From Symbiodinium natans (lineage: Eukaryota > Sar > Dinophyceae > Suessiales > Symbiodiniaceae), in contig CAJNDS010002128.1 in NCBI GenBank assembly GCA_905221605.1, positions 299,501 to 363,500 on the forward strand: a stretch of DNA of 64,000 nucleotides, in the 5' to 3' direction. Position numbers and translations under genes: made by a program. This document shows, piece after piece, positions 11,083 through 21,600 of this stretch. Position 1 is the first letter of the stretch, and each line of letters begins with the position of its first letter. Below the pieces are notes generated by a model, which was not told where the DNA came from, made no database searches, and saw only the letters and a program-made list of their open reading frames with translations.

Positions 11083-14000
11083 TTCTTACATATTTATATA
11101 ATATACATATATATATATATATACATTGTACAGGTTTTTGCAGAGTTTACATAATTTACAGGGTTGACCGTTGAAAGGGGGCATGCGGCTCGACTTGCTA
11201 ATGCCCAAGCGGCCAGCGTGCGAGAGGACTGCACTTTTGCCTTGGTAGCGCAGTAGCCATCGGGTGGTTTCCGAGGGTTTAGGGTTTAGGGTTTAGGGTT
11301 TACTTCTTGGGGTCCTCTCTATGAGGGAGTCCTACTGTTTGGGGGGGGGCAATTTCAGTGGTCCCCGATTTTCGCAAACCCCCCATACTATGACAAGGTT
11401 ACCCTTTTTGGGATTGGCTACTGTATAAGGGAAGCTTGAACCAAGTGAAAAACCCTAAACCCTAAACCTTGAACCCTAACGGGCTGCCAAGTTGCCAGGG
11501 CGACCTGCCCAGCCACTCGCTGGGCAGGCTCGTTGGCATGCACGGCCCGGGAGACTTCCATCAAAAGCCTGCAAGAAAAACACTAATCCTAAACCCTAAA
11601 CCCTCAACCCTAAACCCTAAACTCCAAGCCCTAAACCCCTTGAACCCTCTAAAGACTAGAGGATCCACAGAGTAAGTACACGAACGGCAAAGATTTATTT
11701 GCCTGGCAGACGCTGGGTTGATGCTTGCTTCAGAGCACATTTACAACCCTACAAGCCCGAAACCCCTAAAACTCCTTGAACCCCAAAACCCTAAACCCTA
11801 AACCCTAAACCCTAAACCCTAAACCCTAAACCCTAAACCCTAACCCTTAAACCCCTAACCCTGGAAGTTAAGCAAAATCAGAGAAATCGCATGGGACTTC
11901 TTAGTACAGACCTGCGGCTTGAATCATGATGAAGCCCTTAGCACAGAAAACCCGAGCCGCTCCAAGCCCTAAACCCCAAAATCCTAGGTTTGGGGTTGAG
12001 GGTTTGGGGTGTAGGGTTTAGGGTTCAGGGTTCGATTCAGCCTACATGATTCGTGGCTCTCCTGTGCAGATCCTGCCCCCCTTTCTGTTGTTAACTACCC
12101 TAAACCCTAAACCCTAAACCCTAAACCCTAAACCCTAAACCCTAAACCCTGCGGAGGCGCACCCGTGCGTGGACAGCACGAGCCGTGCCATCTCGGCCAG
12201 CTTGTGCCGGATGACCTGTCGAGGGCTTACAGCTAAGAGCTCATGAAATGGGCTTTAGGGTCTATAGGGTGCTATTGGGTTTAGGGCCTAAACCCTAAAC
12301 CCCTAAACCCTTAAACCCTGAAACCCTGAAACCCTGAAACCCTGAAACCCCAAACCCTAAACCAACCGGTTTAGGGCTCAGAGATGCACCCCCCCCCCCC
12401 CCCCCCCGGCAAGTCGGAGGGAGCGGCCTGGTGGCCAATAAGCGGCTTGCCGAAAGTCTTCCGTGCTCGCGCATACCTCAGGGAAGGGGTCCGGTGATTT
12501 CTAAGGACACTTCCCTAAAATGTGGTTCCTTTTGGGGTTACTATTTAGGGCGGCCCCTCATATTTAGGGTACCCCCCAAAAAGGGACCAGATCATTCAGA
12601 GAACTGACCATGAATATACGCCCCAAACTTCTTAAGAACCCAATGGGCCTGATGGCATCCTCCAGGCAGCACCGGGACATCCGACAGGCTGAGACGGCCA
12701 TGCTAAAGCGCTCGTTGTTGAAGTTGAGCATGATGGGCAGGAAGCCTGACCCGGGAACTATTCTACGTCCAGCTGCTCTCGCACGTTTCCCCTGAAGACC
12801 CTCTGAACCCTGAACCCTGAACCTTATAAACCCTAAACCCTGAACCCTGAACCCTGAACCCTAAACCCTAACATGCACATGCTTCTGACTATTTACGATT
12901 TGCTTAAGAACTCCCCAAAACTATAATCTTCTTCCTTGCGAGGGCAATATAGGGATTGTTGTTTCTATTTTTTGGGGGGTTCTTAAGCAACTAGAAGCTG
13001 CCCTAAACCCTATGAACCCTAAATCGCACATGCTTCTGACTATAATAGTCTTCTTTTCTTCACCCTTCGATCCTTTATATACTTTTTAGGAATAGGTAGC
13101 TATAACGGGAACCCTGAACCACCTGAACCCTAAAGCCTAAACCCCAAACCCCAAACCCCAAACCCCAAACCCTAAACCCTAAAACCCAGACCTTGGTTCT
13201 CTGGGCCGAGGAGGTTCTCGACCGGCACCCGTACATCCTCGGGCGCGTTGCGGAGTGTAGGGCTTAGGGTTTAGGGTTTAGTGTTTAGGGTTTAGGGTTT
13301 AGGATTTAGGGTTTAAGGAGGGTTTACGACGCTTAGTAGGGTTCACGGTTTAGCTTGCGCTCGCAGAGCCATTACTGCCGTGAACCAGACGACAATCCCA
13401 AAGAATACACTGAAGGTCAAACAAGATCCTCTCAAACAAAATGCGGGTCTAAGGCTTAGAGGGTTTAAGGCACTTAAGGAAAGCACAAAAACATCCCAGG
13501 GTCTCCTACCTAGGCTCGTTTAGGGCCACCAGGGTAGTAGTGCTGCAGAGCCAGCCCTGGGTAGAGAGCCGCTTGAGCTGGATACCCGGGTAGTCGCTGT
13601 GAACCATCAGCAATGAGATGCCCCCTTGCTTGGGATGCAGGGTGTTAAAAAGAGCTCCTATTCGGGTTTGGGGGTTTGGGGCTCTTCGGCAGCTACATCC
13701 ACAGCTTAAAGAAGCTCTCAGAGAGTAGAGCTCGTCAGCCTCAAGCCGAAAATATCGTGCCCAGCACCATAATCCGACATCCCTGGACCGAGGACCCGAA
13801 ACGCCGAAGGAGTATCACCTGTGACTCGACAGCTTGGTGGCAGTCACCTTCTCAACAGTAGGTAGCACATGCAACACTCAGGAGACTGAAGGTGCATAGG
13901 GGTTTCCGAGATTAGGGGTACCCTTTTTGGGGTTCCTTTAATTCAGGATTATGAACATTTTGTGGGGGTACATGGAGGGTATCCCTCTATTTTTGGGAAA

Positions 14001-17000
14001 TACCCACATACCCCCTCTTTGGGCAGCGCAAGGCGCCGAGGCCAGGCGGCCCGGTACGCACACCGACTGTGAAGTAGTCCGCGTTCATTCCGCCGGAGAT
14101 GAAGGTTTTCTGGCCGTTCACAACCTGAGTCCCTAAACCCTAAACCCTAAACCCTAAACCCTAAACCCTAAACCCTAAACCCTAAACCCAGGGTGTAGGG
14201 GTTAGGGTTTACCTAGTCCCCTGAGTCAGGTGAGCTTGTTTCTAACCTTGACAATCACCCCCACTGAGCCCCAAGACCTAAAACTCTCAACCCCCTCCCC
14301 CCCAACCGCTCCCAGCTTTGTCCGGGGAGAGGAAGTAACATCCTCTGCCAGCGCATCAACCTTTGATTCCCTCAACCCGAATGATTCTTGGTTGTTGTTT
14401 GAGTGAAGTGCTCATTGGGGCCTACAGTCTGGCACTTGCGTGCTGTGCAAACGTGAAGGTCGCCTTAAAGGGCTCAAGGCTCAAGACTTCGAGCTATGCT
14501 GGGGTTTAGGGTTTCGGGATTTGGGGGAAGGAGAATGCTCGGAAGGCCAGACCTCAAAGGCGTAGGGTTCTAGATTATAAGGCTTCGGGTCAAAGGATCG
14601 GGCAAAGGCCGAGGATTTCTGGGCTATAGCCCTAGACTTCCAAAAACCTACTGGAACCCTGAAGAACACCATACTTAGGTCACTCATAGGGATTGAAGGG
14701 CATTATAAGGACACCAGATTTCGGTCACTTCTAGGGATTGACCGGCACGCGGTCCAGGCGCGAAGACGTCACCATCCCGGACAGCGGTCGTCTGCAGGGC
14801 GGCGACATCGGAGCCGGCGTTGGGTTCCGTGATGGCCAGGGAGCAGCGCTTCCTCCCCGCGATGATGTCCTGGGGCGGGGCCTAAACCCTAAACCCTAAA
14901 CCCTGAACCCGAAACCCTAAACCTTAACCCTAAACCCTGTAAACCCCAAACCCTGAATCCAAAATGCCAGGAAGGAAAAGAATAGGACAACCCCTGCCAG
15001 GCCCCTTAAAACCAAAGCCCTGCAAACCCTGAACTCCGAAAGCTTAAGGCCCAGGGTGTAGGGTTTAGGACCCAAAAAACCCTAAACCCAAAACTCTGCC
15101 GCCCCTCCTTTGCATAAGTCTGCTTCTGCTCCTCTGTGCCCAGCGCCAGGAGTGGCGGCCTCAGCAGGTTCGGCGGATCTCTCTTCCCCCCCTCCTCCGA
15201 GGTTCAGGGTTTAGGGTTTGGCTTGCCTGGAGGTTTAGGGCTTTGGTGTCTTAGGGCGTACGGTCTTGGTCAGGGTTTGAGGCCAAGGAGTTGAAGCTCG
15301 GATTTGAGGGTCTTAGTCTCAGAAACCTGCTCAACTGTCGACTCGGTTGGCCGGGCACTTCTGTTTGATGGGGCTTGTGTAAATCAACCCAGCCCTGAAG
15401 ATTTAGTTGGGAGTAGGGGGTATTTCGAGGGGTTAGGGGTTCGACCCTGGGTCCCCAGAAAGGGGGCGTTGGGGGGGGCCTTAGAGATGCAGAGGGGTTT
15501 CTTGGGAGGCTCTGAAAATTCGGCCGCTCCCTCACGCGGGGCCATGGTCAAGACCTCAAGGACACCCCCTTGCGAGCATCATCAGGGCCTCGTTGTCTCG
15601 ATTTGCCGCGCCTTCCGCCCTCCCAGGGTGGCGGAACGGCCAGGCGTTTCTCGGCTTCCTTGGGTTTGGGTCGCCTGGTGGCTGCGAAAGCACGTGAAAC
15701 CGCTGTGAATACCGCGCTTTGTGCACCTATTGAGCCGGCTAGGTGCCTTTTTCGTGATTACAATCACCATCATGAGCATCTGGGCACGCGAGGGTGGTGA
15801 TCTGGGCCCCGAGAAAGCTCATGAGCACCCTTCGCCACCGAGGGCGCGCGCATCATGAGCATCAGCGGCGCGAGTCCCGAGCCCTGGGCGCACATCATGA
15901 GCATCAGCGGCCCCAGCCCGGGTTCCCACCAAACCCTGCAAAGTATAAACTCACCTCCCGTACCCGAGTTCTTCTGTATAGGGAGTTGAAAAATGTCGAC
16001 ACTCACGCCCCGCGTCGACTCAAAGCATCTGCGGGAGCGGCCGCTGATTCGCCGCCAGGCGTTCCCGATTGAGATTAGTTCAACAGCAGGACATAGGCAC
16101 ATCTATACAAACTCACCTTTCAAATTACAAGTCCACCCCTCAACCCTGAAGCCACAGCCTTAATAACGGTTTAGGGTTTAGGGTTTAGGGTTTAGATTTT
16201 TGCTGAGGCGCAGGGCGATGCCATGCGTCAGCAAGGAAGCAACCAGGCCTCCGGCACATAGGCAACCCAGCTCATCCTGGGAGAGCGGCGTTTGCAAGTT
16301 GTTGTCACAAGAGAACCAGGGTTCTTGGTTTAGGATTTCGGGGGGTTTCAGAAAAATGAGGGTACCTTCTTGGGGTCCTTATTGTAAAGGAATCCTAGTA
16401 TATTTGGGGGGAGTTTATCTTGGGGTTCCCTTATGTTCGTAACCCCCCCCCATGATCGTGTGACCTCAGCTCACTATTCTTGGTTCATCGTTTCTCCATG
16501 GCTCAAAACTTGTGCAGCAGCGTTTAGGGTTTAAGGTTTAGGGTTTAGGGTTTAGGGAAGCCGAGCCGAGAGTCGTTCAGAATGAACCGGTGCCAAATGT
16601 CCATCACGCTCGGCGCCGTGCCACCTTACACTTAGTCCCTTGGTACCAGGATGGGCTAGTAGGCCCTATGATCCCCATAATCCGACCCCTGTAAAGGGCC
16701 TGTTTAGGAGGTTATAGGGTATAATTTAATAGCCCGTCCTGGTGACCCCGAAGTATCCATATTTCCGTTTAGGGGGTGAGGGTTTAGGATGCTTAGTTAC
16801 TTCAGCACGAACTAGAAATGAGTAAACATCACCATTAATCACCATGGCCTAGAACCCAACACACACGGATCTCAGGGATTCTTTCGATATTGTTCGTTCT
16901 ATCTTCTTTTTTTTTTTTTTTTGGGGGGGGGGGGGGGGGGCAACTTGGGGGTGAGTGAGGCAAAGAAATTCTGAGAGGATGTGATTGAAGAGACCCAGCG

Positions 17001-18254
17001 CTGCACTCCAGCCCTTCCCCCCCCCCACCCCCCACCAAAGTCTTACGGTCCTTTAGGGTTTAGGTTGGTATATTCCCCCTTATGCTAACAGTTCTTATAA
17101 TCGGAATTATAATCAAAAAAACAATTAGGGGGTACCATTATAATCCCGATTAAGGACTGTTGGTACAAGGGCAGCATCCCAAGGTTTTAGGGTTCACCGC
17201 CTATTCACTCTAGACCCCAAGTGAACGGCTCCCTGCATCAACGCCGCAGAGACACCCTCAAGGCAGACCAATCTCTCCTCCAACTCTTAATTCAGAGTTT
17301 AGGGCTTAGGGTGTAGGGTGTAGGGAACGCTCCTTCAGCCAGGCGTCCGAGGTCGGCAGGAAGACCTGGCGCATACATACCGGCATCATAGGCCCGTCTG
17401 TGGAGGTCCGCGGGAAACGCGCCGGCCTCTTGCCAAGAAAGCAACGGAAGAAAAGGAGCTTCCAAAATGGAGTGGGACGCTAGGCCAGGGTGATTCAGGC
17501 ACACATCTGCACACCCCCTAAACCCCGAACCCCTAACCCCAAACCCCAACCCTAAACCCTAAACCCTAAACCCCCTCAAAAATCTTCACCTCAAAGCCCA
17601 AAACCCTGAACCCTTCACTCCTTAGCCCGAAACGAAAAAACAACACATCGGGGTCAGGGCTGGGAGCGCCATCCTGGGGGGCCTTTCTGAGTTTCGGGTC
17701 TAGGGCTAGGGTTTAGGGTTTAGGGTTTGGGGTTTAGGGTTTAGGGTGAGGGTTTAGGGTTTAGGGCTGAGGGCAAATACAGGGGTGTCAGAGCTCTACG
17801 CCCTTAGCCAAAAGTCCACCCAAGGGCCCTGATAGGGTTTAGGGTTTTGGGGTTTAGGGTTTTGGGGTTTGGGGTTTTGGGGTTTGGGGTTTTGGGGTTT
17901 AGGGTTTGGGGTTTAGGGTTTGGGGTTTAGGGTCTGCTGGTAAAGTTGGGCCCAGCAGCACCGTTGTTATGCGTAGCATTTGCGACGTTCGGAGCCCGGG
18001 CTGAGACTTCAGCGTTCCGGGCTGCCCTAAACCCTAAACCCTAAACCCTAAACCCTAAACCCTAGACCCTAAACCCTAAACCCTTACCCCTTACCCCTAA
18101 ACCCTAAACCCTGAACCCTAGACCCGCAACCTCCTCCCACTCCGCAATGTGCGGCGCCAGCTCCGCTTCGACCTGGACGGGCCCCTTAACCCCCGATAAA
18201 AGACACATTTATGTACATATGTAAATATACAAATAGTCATATATGTATGTATAT

Positions 18255-18307
<53 letters not shown>

Positions 18308-18582
18308 GGAACTTGTTGAGTAAACAACAAAAAGCTCAGGATTCCTGTTCCGAGCGGCAAAGCCCCTGACCAGATCTCGGAACTGCTGGTGTCCTAGGAT
18401 GGCCCTTAAGACCCTCTGAACCCTAAACCCTAAACCCTAAACCCTAAACCCTAACTCCTAAACCGCCAATAAAGGAGAATATAACATGTCCCAAAAGGGC
18501 CTACCTAGTGTCCCGAGGAGGTGCCCGCCAGCTTGGCATCCCAGTCCCAGAACCATCCGTCTTCGCTGCGCTGGGTTGCCAT
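9489..18582 (-). CDS. Acyl-CoA dehydrogenase, complete gene, 20 exons
   Basis: A flavoprotein of the acyl-CoA dehydrogenase family, which oxidises acyl-CoA to trans-2-enoyl-CoA in fatty-acid or branched-chain degradation. I joined 20 exons (listed separately) by family homology; all phases are continuous and the joined length is 1197 nt, about 398 aa, normal for the family. Visible landmarks in order: an N-terminal helical part with APHIAEWEEAGAFP, then HGIALPPLLALGTEEQKQTY, the FAD-loop signature AITEPNAGSDVAA, VVNGQKTFISGGMNADYF, DVRVPVENLLGPENQGF, LNFNNERF, RKTFGKPLIGHQVIRHKLAE, EFCAREASQVLGG and a C-terminal AIGGGEEIMLEL. The Glu usual in medium-chain enzymes at the C-terminal motif is Gly here, so the Glu in NNERF is the likely catalytic base, as in long-chain and isovaleryl enzymes (inference). 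The protein ends in AKL, a possible PTS1. The start Met was chosen because it opens the only exon joining in frame to exon 2. Introns hold telomere-type arrays, hairpins and microsatellites. Confidence 0.95.
10160..10184 (-). CDS. Acyl-CoA dehydrogenase exon 19 (25-nt micro-exon)
   Basis: VRVYAIGG, placed by homology to the REVRxxxIGGGSEEIM motif. Donor GC (GCAGCT), phase 1. Confidence 0.88.
10450..10502 (-). CDS. Acyl-CoA dehydrogenase exon 18
   Basis: YLRGAHPGGRIERCWRE, the family's GxxYxxxxxxERxxRE segment. Donor GT (GTGGGA). Confidence 0.93.
10562..10655. mobile_element. Hairpin element family 1, copy a (in dehydrogenase intron 17)
   Basis: Ends are inverted repeats of TACCAGGAYGGGY. 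TA at both ends could be a target duplication. It fills half of a 184-nt intron. No coding capacity; MITE-like. Confidence 0.75.
10687..10726 (-). CDS. Acyl-CoA dehydrogenase exon 17
   Basis: EFCAREASQVLGG, the conserved cofactor-proximal helix. Donor GC (GCAGCG), phase 1. The following intron, 184 nt, is mostly a hairpin element. Confidence 0.93.
10985..11125. repeat. AT-rich tract in dehydrogenase intron 16
   Basis: Runs of ATAC, TATA and related dinucleotides over about 140 bp. Confidence 0.9.
11214..11240 (-). CDS. Acyl-CoA dehydrogenase exon 16 (27-nt micro-exon)
   Basis: Nine codons, AKVQSSRTL, flanked by AG|G and a GC donor. Small enough to be missed by most gene finders, but needed to connect QVAL to EFCAREA. 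Confidence 0.9.
11496..11568 (-). CDS. Acyl-CoA dehydrogenase exon 15
   Basis: LLMEVSRAVHANEPAQRVAG then QVAL. Donor GC (GCAACT), phase 0; the join reads QVALAKVQ as expected. Confidence 0.92.
12163..12215 (-). CDS. Acyl-CoA dehydrogenase exon 14
   Basis: VIRHKLAEMARLVLSTH, completing the family's HQxxxxKLAEM helix. Donor GT (GTGCGC), phase 2. Confidence 0.95.
12428..12476 (-). CDS. Acyl-CoA dehydrogenase exon 13
   Basis: YARARKTFGKPLIGHQ, the conserved RxxFGKPL turn. Donor GC (GCCGCT). Confidence 0.97.
12649..12745 (-). CDS. Acyl-CoA dehydrogenase exon 12
   Basis: FLPIMLNFNNERFSMAVSAC then RMSRCCLEDAI. The Glu of NNERF is the likely catalytic base by analogy with long-chain and isovaleryl enzymes. 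Donor GC, phase 2. Confidence 0.95.
12901..12987. mobile_element. Hairpin element in dehydrogenase intron 11
   Basis: GCTTAAGAACTCCCCAAAA pairs with TTTTTGGGGGGTTCTTAAGC. Neighbouring sequence is duplicated (12,876 and 13,026). Confidence 0.7.
13192..13237 (-). CDS. Acyl-CoA dehydrogenase exon 11
   Basis: DVRVPVENLLGPENQ, the strongly conserved DVxVPxxNLLG hinge. Donor GT (GTCTGG), phase 1, completing Gly with exon 12. Confidence 0.97.
13518..13624 (-). CDS. Acyl-CoA dehydrogenase exon 10
   Basis: GISLLMVHSDYPGIQLKRLS and TQGWLCSTTTLVALN, equivalent to the beta-domain GxSxxxVxxxxPGxxxxxxxxxxGW segment. Donor GA (GAGCCT); the neighbouring GC donor would shorten the loop by three residues. 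Confidence 0.9.
13915..14010. mobile_element. Palindromic GGGTACC-type element in dehydrogenase intron 9
   Basis: GGGGTACCCTTTTTGGGG near one end and GTGGGGGTACATGGAGGG inside; related GGGTACC-centred hairpins recur at about 11,390, 16,355, 26,705, 44,520, 58,550 and 63,645. Confidence 0.45.
14037..14124 (-). CDS. Acyl-CoA dehydrogenase exon 9
   Basis: VVNGQKTFISGGMNADYFTV then GVRTGPPGL; the family's NGxKxxIxxGxxAxxF element. Donor GC (GCGCCT), phase 1. Confidence 0.97.
14768..14869 (-). CDS. Acyl-CoA dehydrogenase exon 8 (FAD signature)
   Basis: DIIAGRKRCSLAITEPNAGS continuing DVAALQTTAVRDGD. Contains the classic family signature xITEPxAGSDxxxL that packs on flavin. Donor GT (GTCTTC). Confidence 0.97.
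15114..15159 (-). CDS. Acyl-CoA dehydrogenase exon 7
   Basis: PPLLALGTEEQKQTY, the near-invariant GTEEQKQ element. Donor GC (GCAAAG), phase 0. Confidence 0.95.
15764..15916. repeat. ATCATGAGCATC repeat in dehydrogenase intron 6
   Basis: ATCATGAGCATC occurs at about 15,769, 15,853 and 15,895, with a partial copy near 15,820. Two copies extend to ATCATGAGCATCAGCGGC. Confidence 0.7.
16212..16276 (-). CDS. Acyl-CoA dehydrogenase exon 6
   Basis: DELGCLCAGGLVASLLTHGI then AL; the family's GGLVASLxTHxIALPP segment. Donor GC (GCGCCT) in phase 2. Confidence 0.93.
16575..16624 (-). CDS. Acyl-CoA dehydrogenase exon 5
   Basis: GTAPSVMDIWHRFILN. Joining to exon 4 restores ADLGGT and joining to exon 6 restores ILNDELGC, both family-like. 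Donor GA (GACTCT), phase 0. Confidence 0.85.
16644..16743. mobile_element. Hairpin element family 1, copy b (in dehydrogenase intron 4)
   Basis: Same terminal inverted repeat (ACCAGGATGGGCTA at left, TAGCCCGTCCTGGT at right) and a shared inner GGTATAAT. Confidence 0.8.
17075..17171. mobile_element. Hairpin element family 2, copy a (in dehydrogenase intron 4)
   Basis: Inverted ends CCCCTTATGCTAACAGT and ACTGTTGGTACAAGGG with a second nested pairing of TAATCSG. Confidence 0.75.
17348..17426 (-). CDS. Acyl-CoA dehydrogenase exon 4
   Basis: AGAFPADLHRRAYDAGMYAP followed by GLPADL, matching the family's AGxFPxxxxxxxxxxGxxGxxxPxxxGG region. Joins exon 3 to give EWEEAGAFP. Donor GA (GACGCC), phase 1. 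Confidence 0.93.
18131..18172 (-). CDS. Acyl-CoA dehydrogenase exon 3
   Basis: Fourteen codons, VEAELAPHIAEWEE, matching the conserved EVAPHxxEWEE segment. Acceptor AG|GTCGAA; donor GT (GTTGCG), phase 0. Confidence 0.92.
18257..18307. repeat. (AAT)n microsatellite in dehydrogenase intron 2
   Basis: About 17 units; this intron has no telomere-type array. Confidence 0.95.
18356..18393 (-). CDS. Acyl-CoA dehydrogenase exon 2
   Basis: Encodes HQQFRDLVRGFA, the usual first helix of the family. Acceptor AG|GACACC; donor GC (GCTCGG), phase 0. Confidence 0.85.
18513..18582 (-). CDS. Acyl-CoA dehydrogenase exon 1 (start codon)
   Basis: Opens with ATG at 18582-18580 and begins MATQRSEDGWFWDWDAKLAG. 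Ends in phase 1 at a GA donor (GACACT). The same GGACAC appears at the acceptor of exon 2, so the intron is flanked by a short direct repeat. The exact start is inferred from frame only. Confidence 0.75.
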
Positions 18583-18699
18583 GGCAGAAGCACTTCAACG
18601 CCTCGACCCGAGGCCCGAGGCCCTAGCCCTAAACCCTAAACCCTAAACCCTAAACCCTAAACCCTAAACCCTAAACCCTATAAACCCTAAACCCGCAAA

Positions 18700-21600
18700 G
18701 CAAGCCGCATGGATTGTTTGGCCTCTGAGGGGGTATTCGGTCCGCAGCTGAAGAAATAAACGCAGAGCCCAAAACCCAACAAAAAACACACACAAGCATT
18801 GTGACCCCCAACTTTCAGACCCCCTAAACCCTAAACCCTAAACCTAAACCCTAAACCCTAAACCCTAAACCCTAAACCCTAAACCCTAAACCCTAAACCC
18901 TAAAAAACTTGAACCCCAGAAGTTCAGCATTCCCTCCGAAGCCCTATGAAACCGCACGTCGCACTTCTGGCCATCATATTGCCCTCTCGAGAAGCTGCCG
19001 GCGACATTGGGCTTGGGATTTGTTTTTGCTGGGTTTGTATCCTGGGGTTTTAGGGTTCCCAAAAACCCTAAAACCCCTGCACCTTCAGGGTTCAGGCTGT
19101 GGGTTTAGGGTTTTAGGGCTTTGGGTTCTGGGGGAGGTTCAGGTTTCAGAGCTTAGCGTCCAGGATTTGGGCTTTTGAGGGTGCCAGATTGAAACTTAGG
19201 TCCTAGGATTCACGAAATCGCTGAGTACGTAGCCCAACCCTGTTCAGTAGACACAAACCCTGTGCTCACTACGGCAAGAGTTGAGGGCTTAGGGTGCTTG
19301 TGGGGTTGCTAAAGGAACCCGGCCCCAAAGAAAGGGGTCTCTATATTCATATACATGTGTAGATAGATAGATATATATATATATATAGACCATTTAAACG
19401 TAGTTTGCTTCATGACTTAAAAGACGAACTTGGGACCAACCGTGCTAGGTCGTAGCAGGGTTAGGGTTTAGGAAGTTTAGGAAGTTTAGGAAGTTTAGGG
19501 TTTAGGGTTTAGGGTTTAGGAAGCTCCGGAACTTTAGGAAGCTCAGGAACTATAGGAAGTTTAGGAAGTGATTTGGGACGCATGCTCTGCAACCCCGAAG
19601 CCCCGGGGCTCCTTTCGCCCGGACTGGCCTCGGCACGGTTTAGGGTTTAGGGTTTAGGGTTTAGGGTTTAGGGTTTTAGGGTTTAGGGTTTAGGGTTTAG
19701 GGTTTAGGGTTTAGGGTTTAGGGTTTAGGGTTTAGGGTTTAGGGTTTAGGGTTTAGGGTTCAGGGTTTCGGGTTTAGGGTTTAGGGTCTAGGGTCTAGGG
19801 TTTTAAGATGCTGAGTTGTTGTTTTCTTGGTGCTTTTGGAGGGGGGAGGGCTACTTACTGTTGGGGCTTTCTAAGCCCTGCAAAGCCAAACCCTCAATCC
19901 TTTTAGGAGGGGGATGGGCTGTCGGGAGGCTGGGAACGATTATGGTTTGGTGTGGGCAATAAAGGTTCCACCTTCGGGTTCGGATTTGGGTTTGGGCTAG
20001 GGTTAAGGGCTTTGGGTTTAAGCGTTGAAGCACTCAAGGGCTTCGGGCGGTTTAAGGGTATAGGGTCTAAGGTTAAGGGCTTAGGGTTTAGAGGCACCGC
20101 TCTGCGAGCGACACTCGAAGGGCATGCTGCTAGGACAGTTATTGGGGGTTTAGGGCTAGGGACTTGGCGCCAAGCTGCGTCAGGCTCCGAAACCGGCAAA
20201 TCAGCAAAGGTCCCAAGGACTCCAATACCCCTTAGTTCAAGAATCGACCCTGGCCTACAAGTAGGACACCTATCTAAAAACACACGGTAGGGTAATCCTA
20301 AACCCTAAACCCTAAACCCTAAACCCTAAACCCTAAACCCTAAACCCTAAACCCTAAACCCTAAACCCTAAACCCTAAACCCCCTGAACCCCGAAGCCAC
20401 CCAAGAGCCCCAAGGACGGCACGACAGGCTGGTCACCGGTGTCATCGATGACCAGCACCGGCTGCACCTGGTGGCAAAGTGCGTCGAGCTTTGGGTGGGT
20501 TTCGGGTTTAGGGTTTAGGGTTTAGGGTGTAGGGTGTAGGGTTTAGGGTTTAGGGTGTAGGGTTTAGGTTTTGGGTTTATGGCTTGGGGTTTAGGGTTTC
20601 GGGTTTAGGGTCTAGGGTTTGGGGTTCAGGGTTAGGCCTTTCAAGGGGATTTCGATAATGGTGGGTTCGCAGAACTACCTTGTGAAAAGAAACACTCATC
20701 CCTCTACTTTCAATGCCCCGACGCACACCAAAGCGCAACACGCCCTCACCCCAAATCGTTCAACCCCCAAACCCATGTAGTATCCCAAGCCTTATAAACG
20801 CTGAACCCTAGACTTTCATCCAAAGAACCTAAACCTCATAGCCCTGATCACTAAACATTCGATCCTGAAACCCGGACTCCAGGGTGCAGGGTCTTCTAGG
20901 CCCACTTCTTGGGACGCCCACCCATGAAAAATGCGGTTCCTGCACTCTTTGAGGTCGGAGTTCTGGATAGAAATGCGCCCTCAACCCTAAACCCTAAACC
21001 CTAAACCCTAAACCCTAAACCCTAAACCCTAAACCCTAAACCCCTCTTAGAGACCTGAACCAAAAGAAAAACGGAACCAGGCTGGGGCTTCCGGCCCGTG
21101 CATCGCTGAAGACCCATCCTCGACCTCATCTTACTGTAGGGGTGTAGGGTTTAGGGTTTAGGGTTTAGGGTTTGGGGTTTAGGGTTTAGGGTTTGGGGTT
21201 TAGGGTTTAGGGTTTGGGGTTTAGGGTTTAGGGTTGGTGTAGGGCATGGGGAGCGGTAGGGGTATAGTGTTGGCTGGGCTCAGAGCATATGTCCTTACAA
21301 CGTGATCCGAGACATGATGTGGCGATGACACAAAACCGACCCCTAAACCCTAAAGTAAGCCATAATAATTGCCATTGCAACTTACGAACCAGAAATTCTG
21401 AACCCCAAACTCTAAGCCCTTGTTGATGGGGTGGAAAACATACTACCGGGCATCCTAAGGAGTTGAGTTCGACATCGGCGTTCAGGCTTAGGGGGGTTCA
21501 GGGTCTAGGGAGTCGGAGTTAGAGAGTTCAGAGGGCTTCGGGGTTCGAAGATAAGGGCTGAGGAGATTTCGGGGGTGTTAGGAGATCTAGGGCTTAGGGC

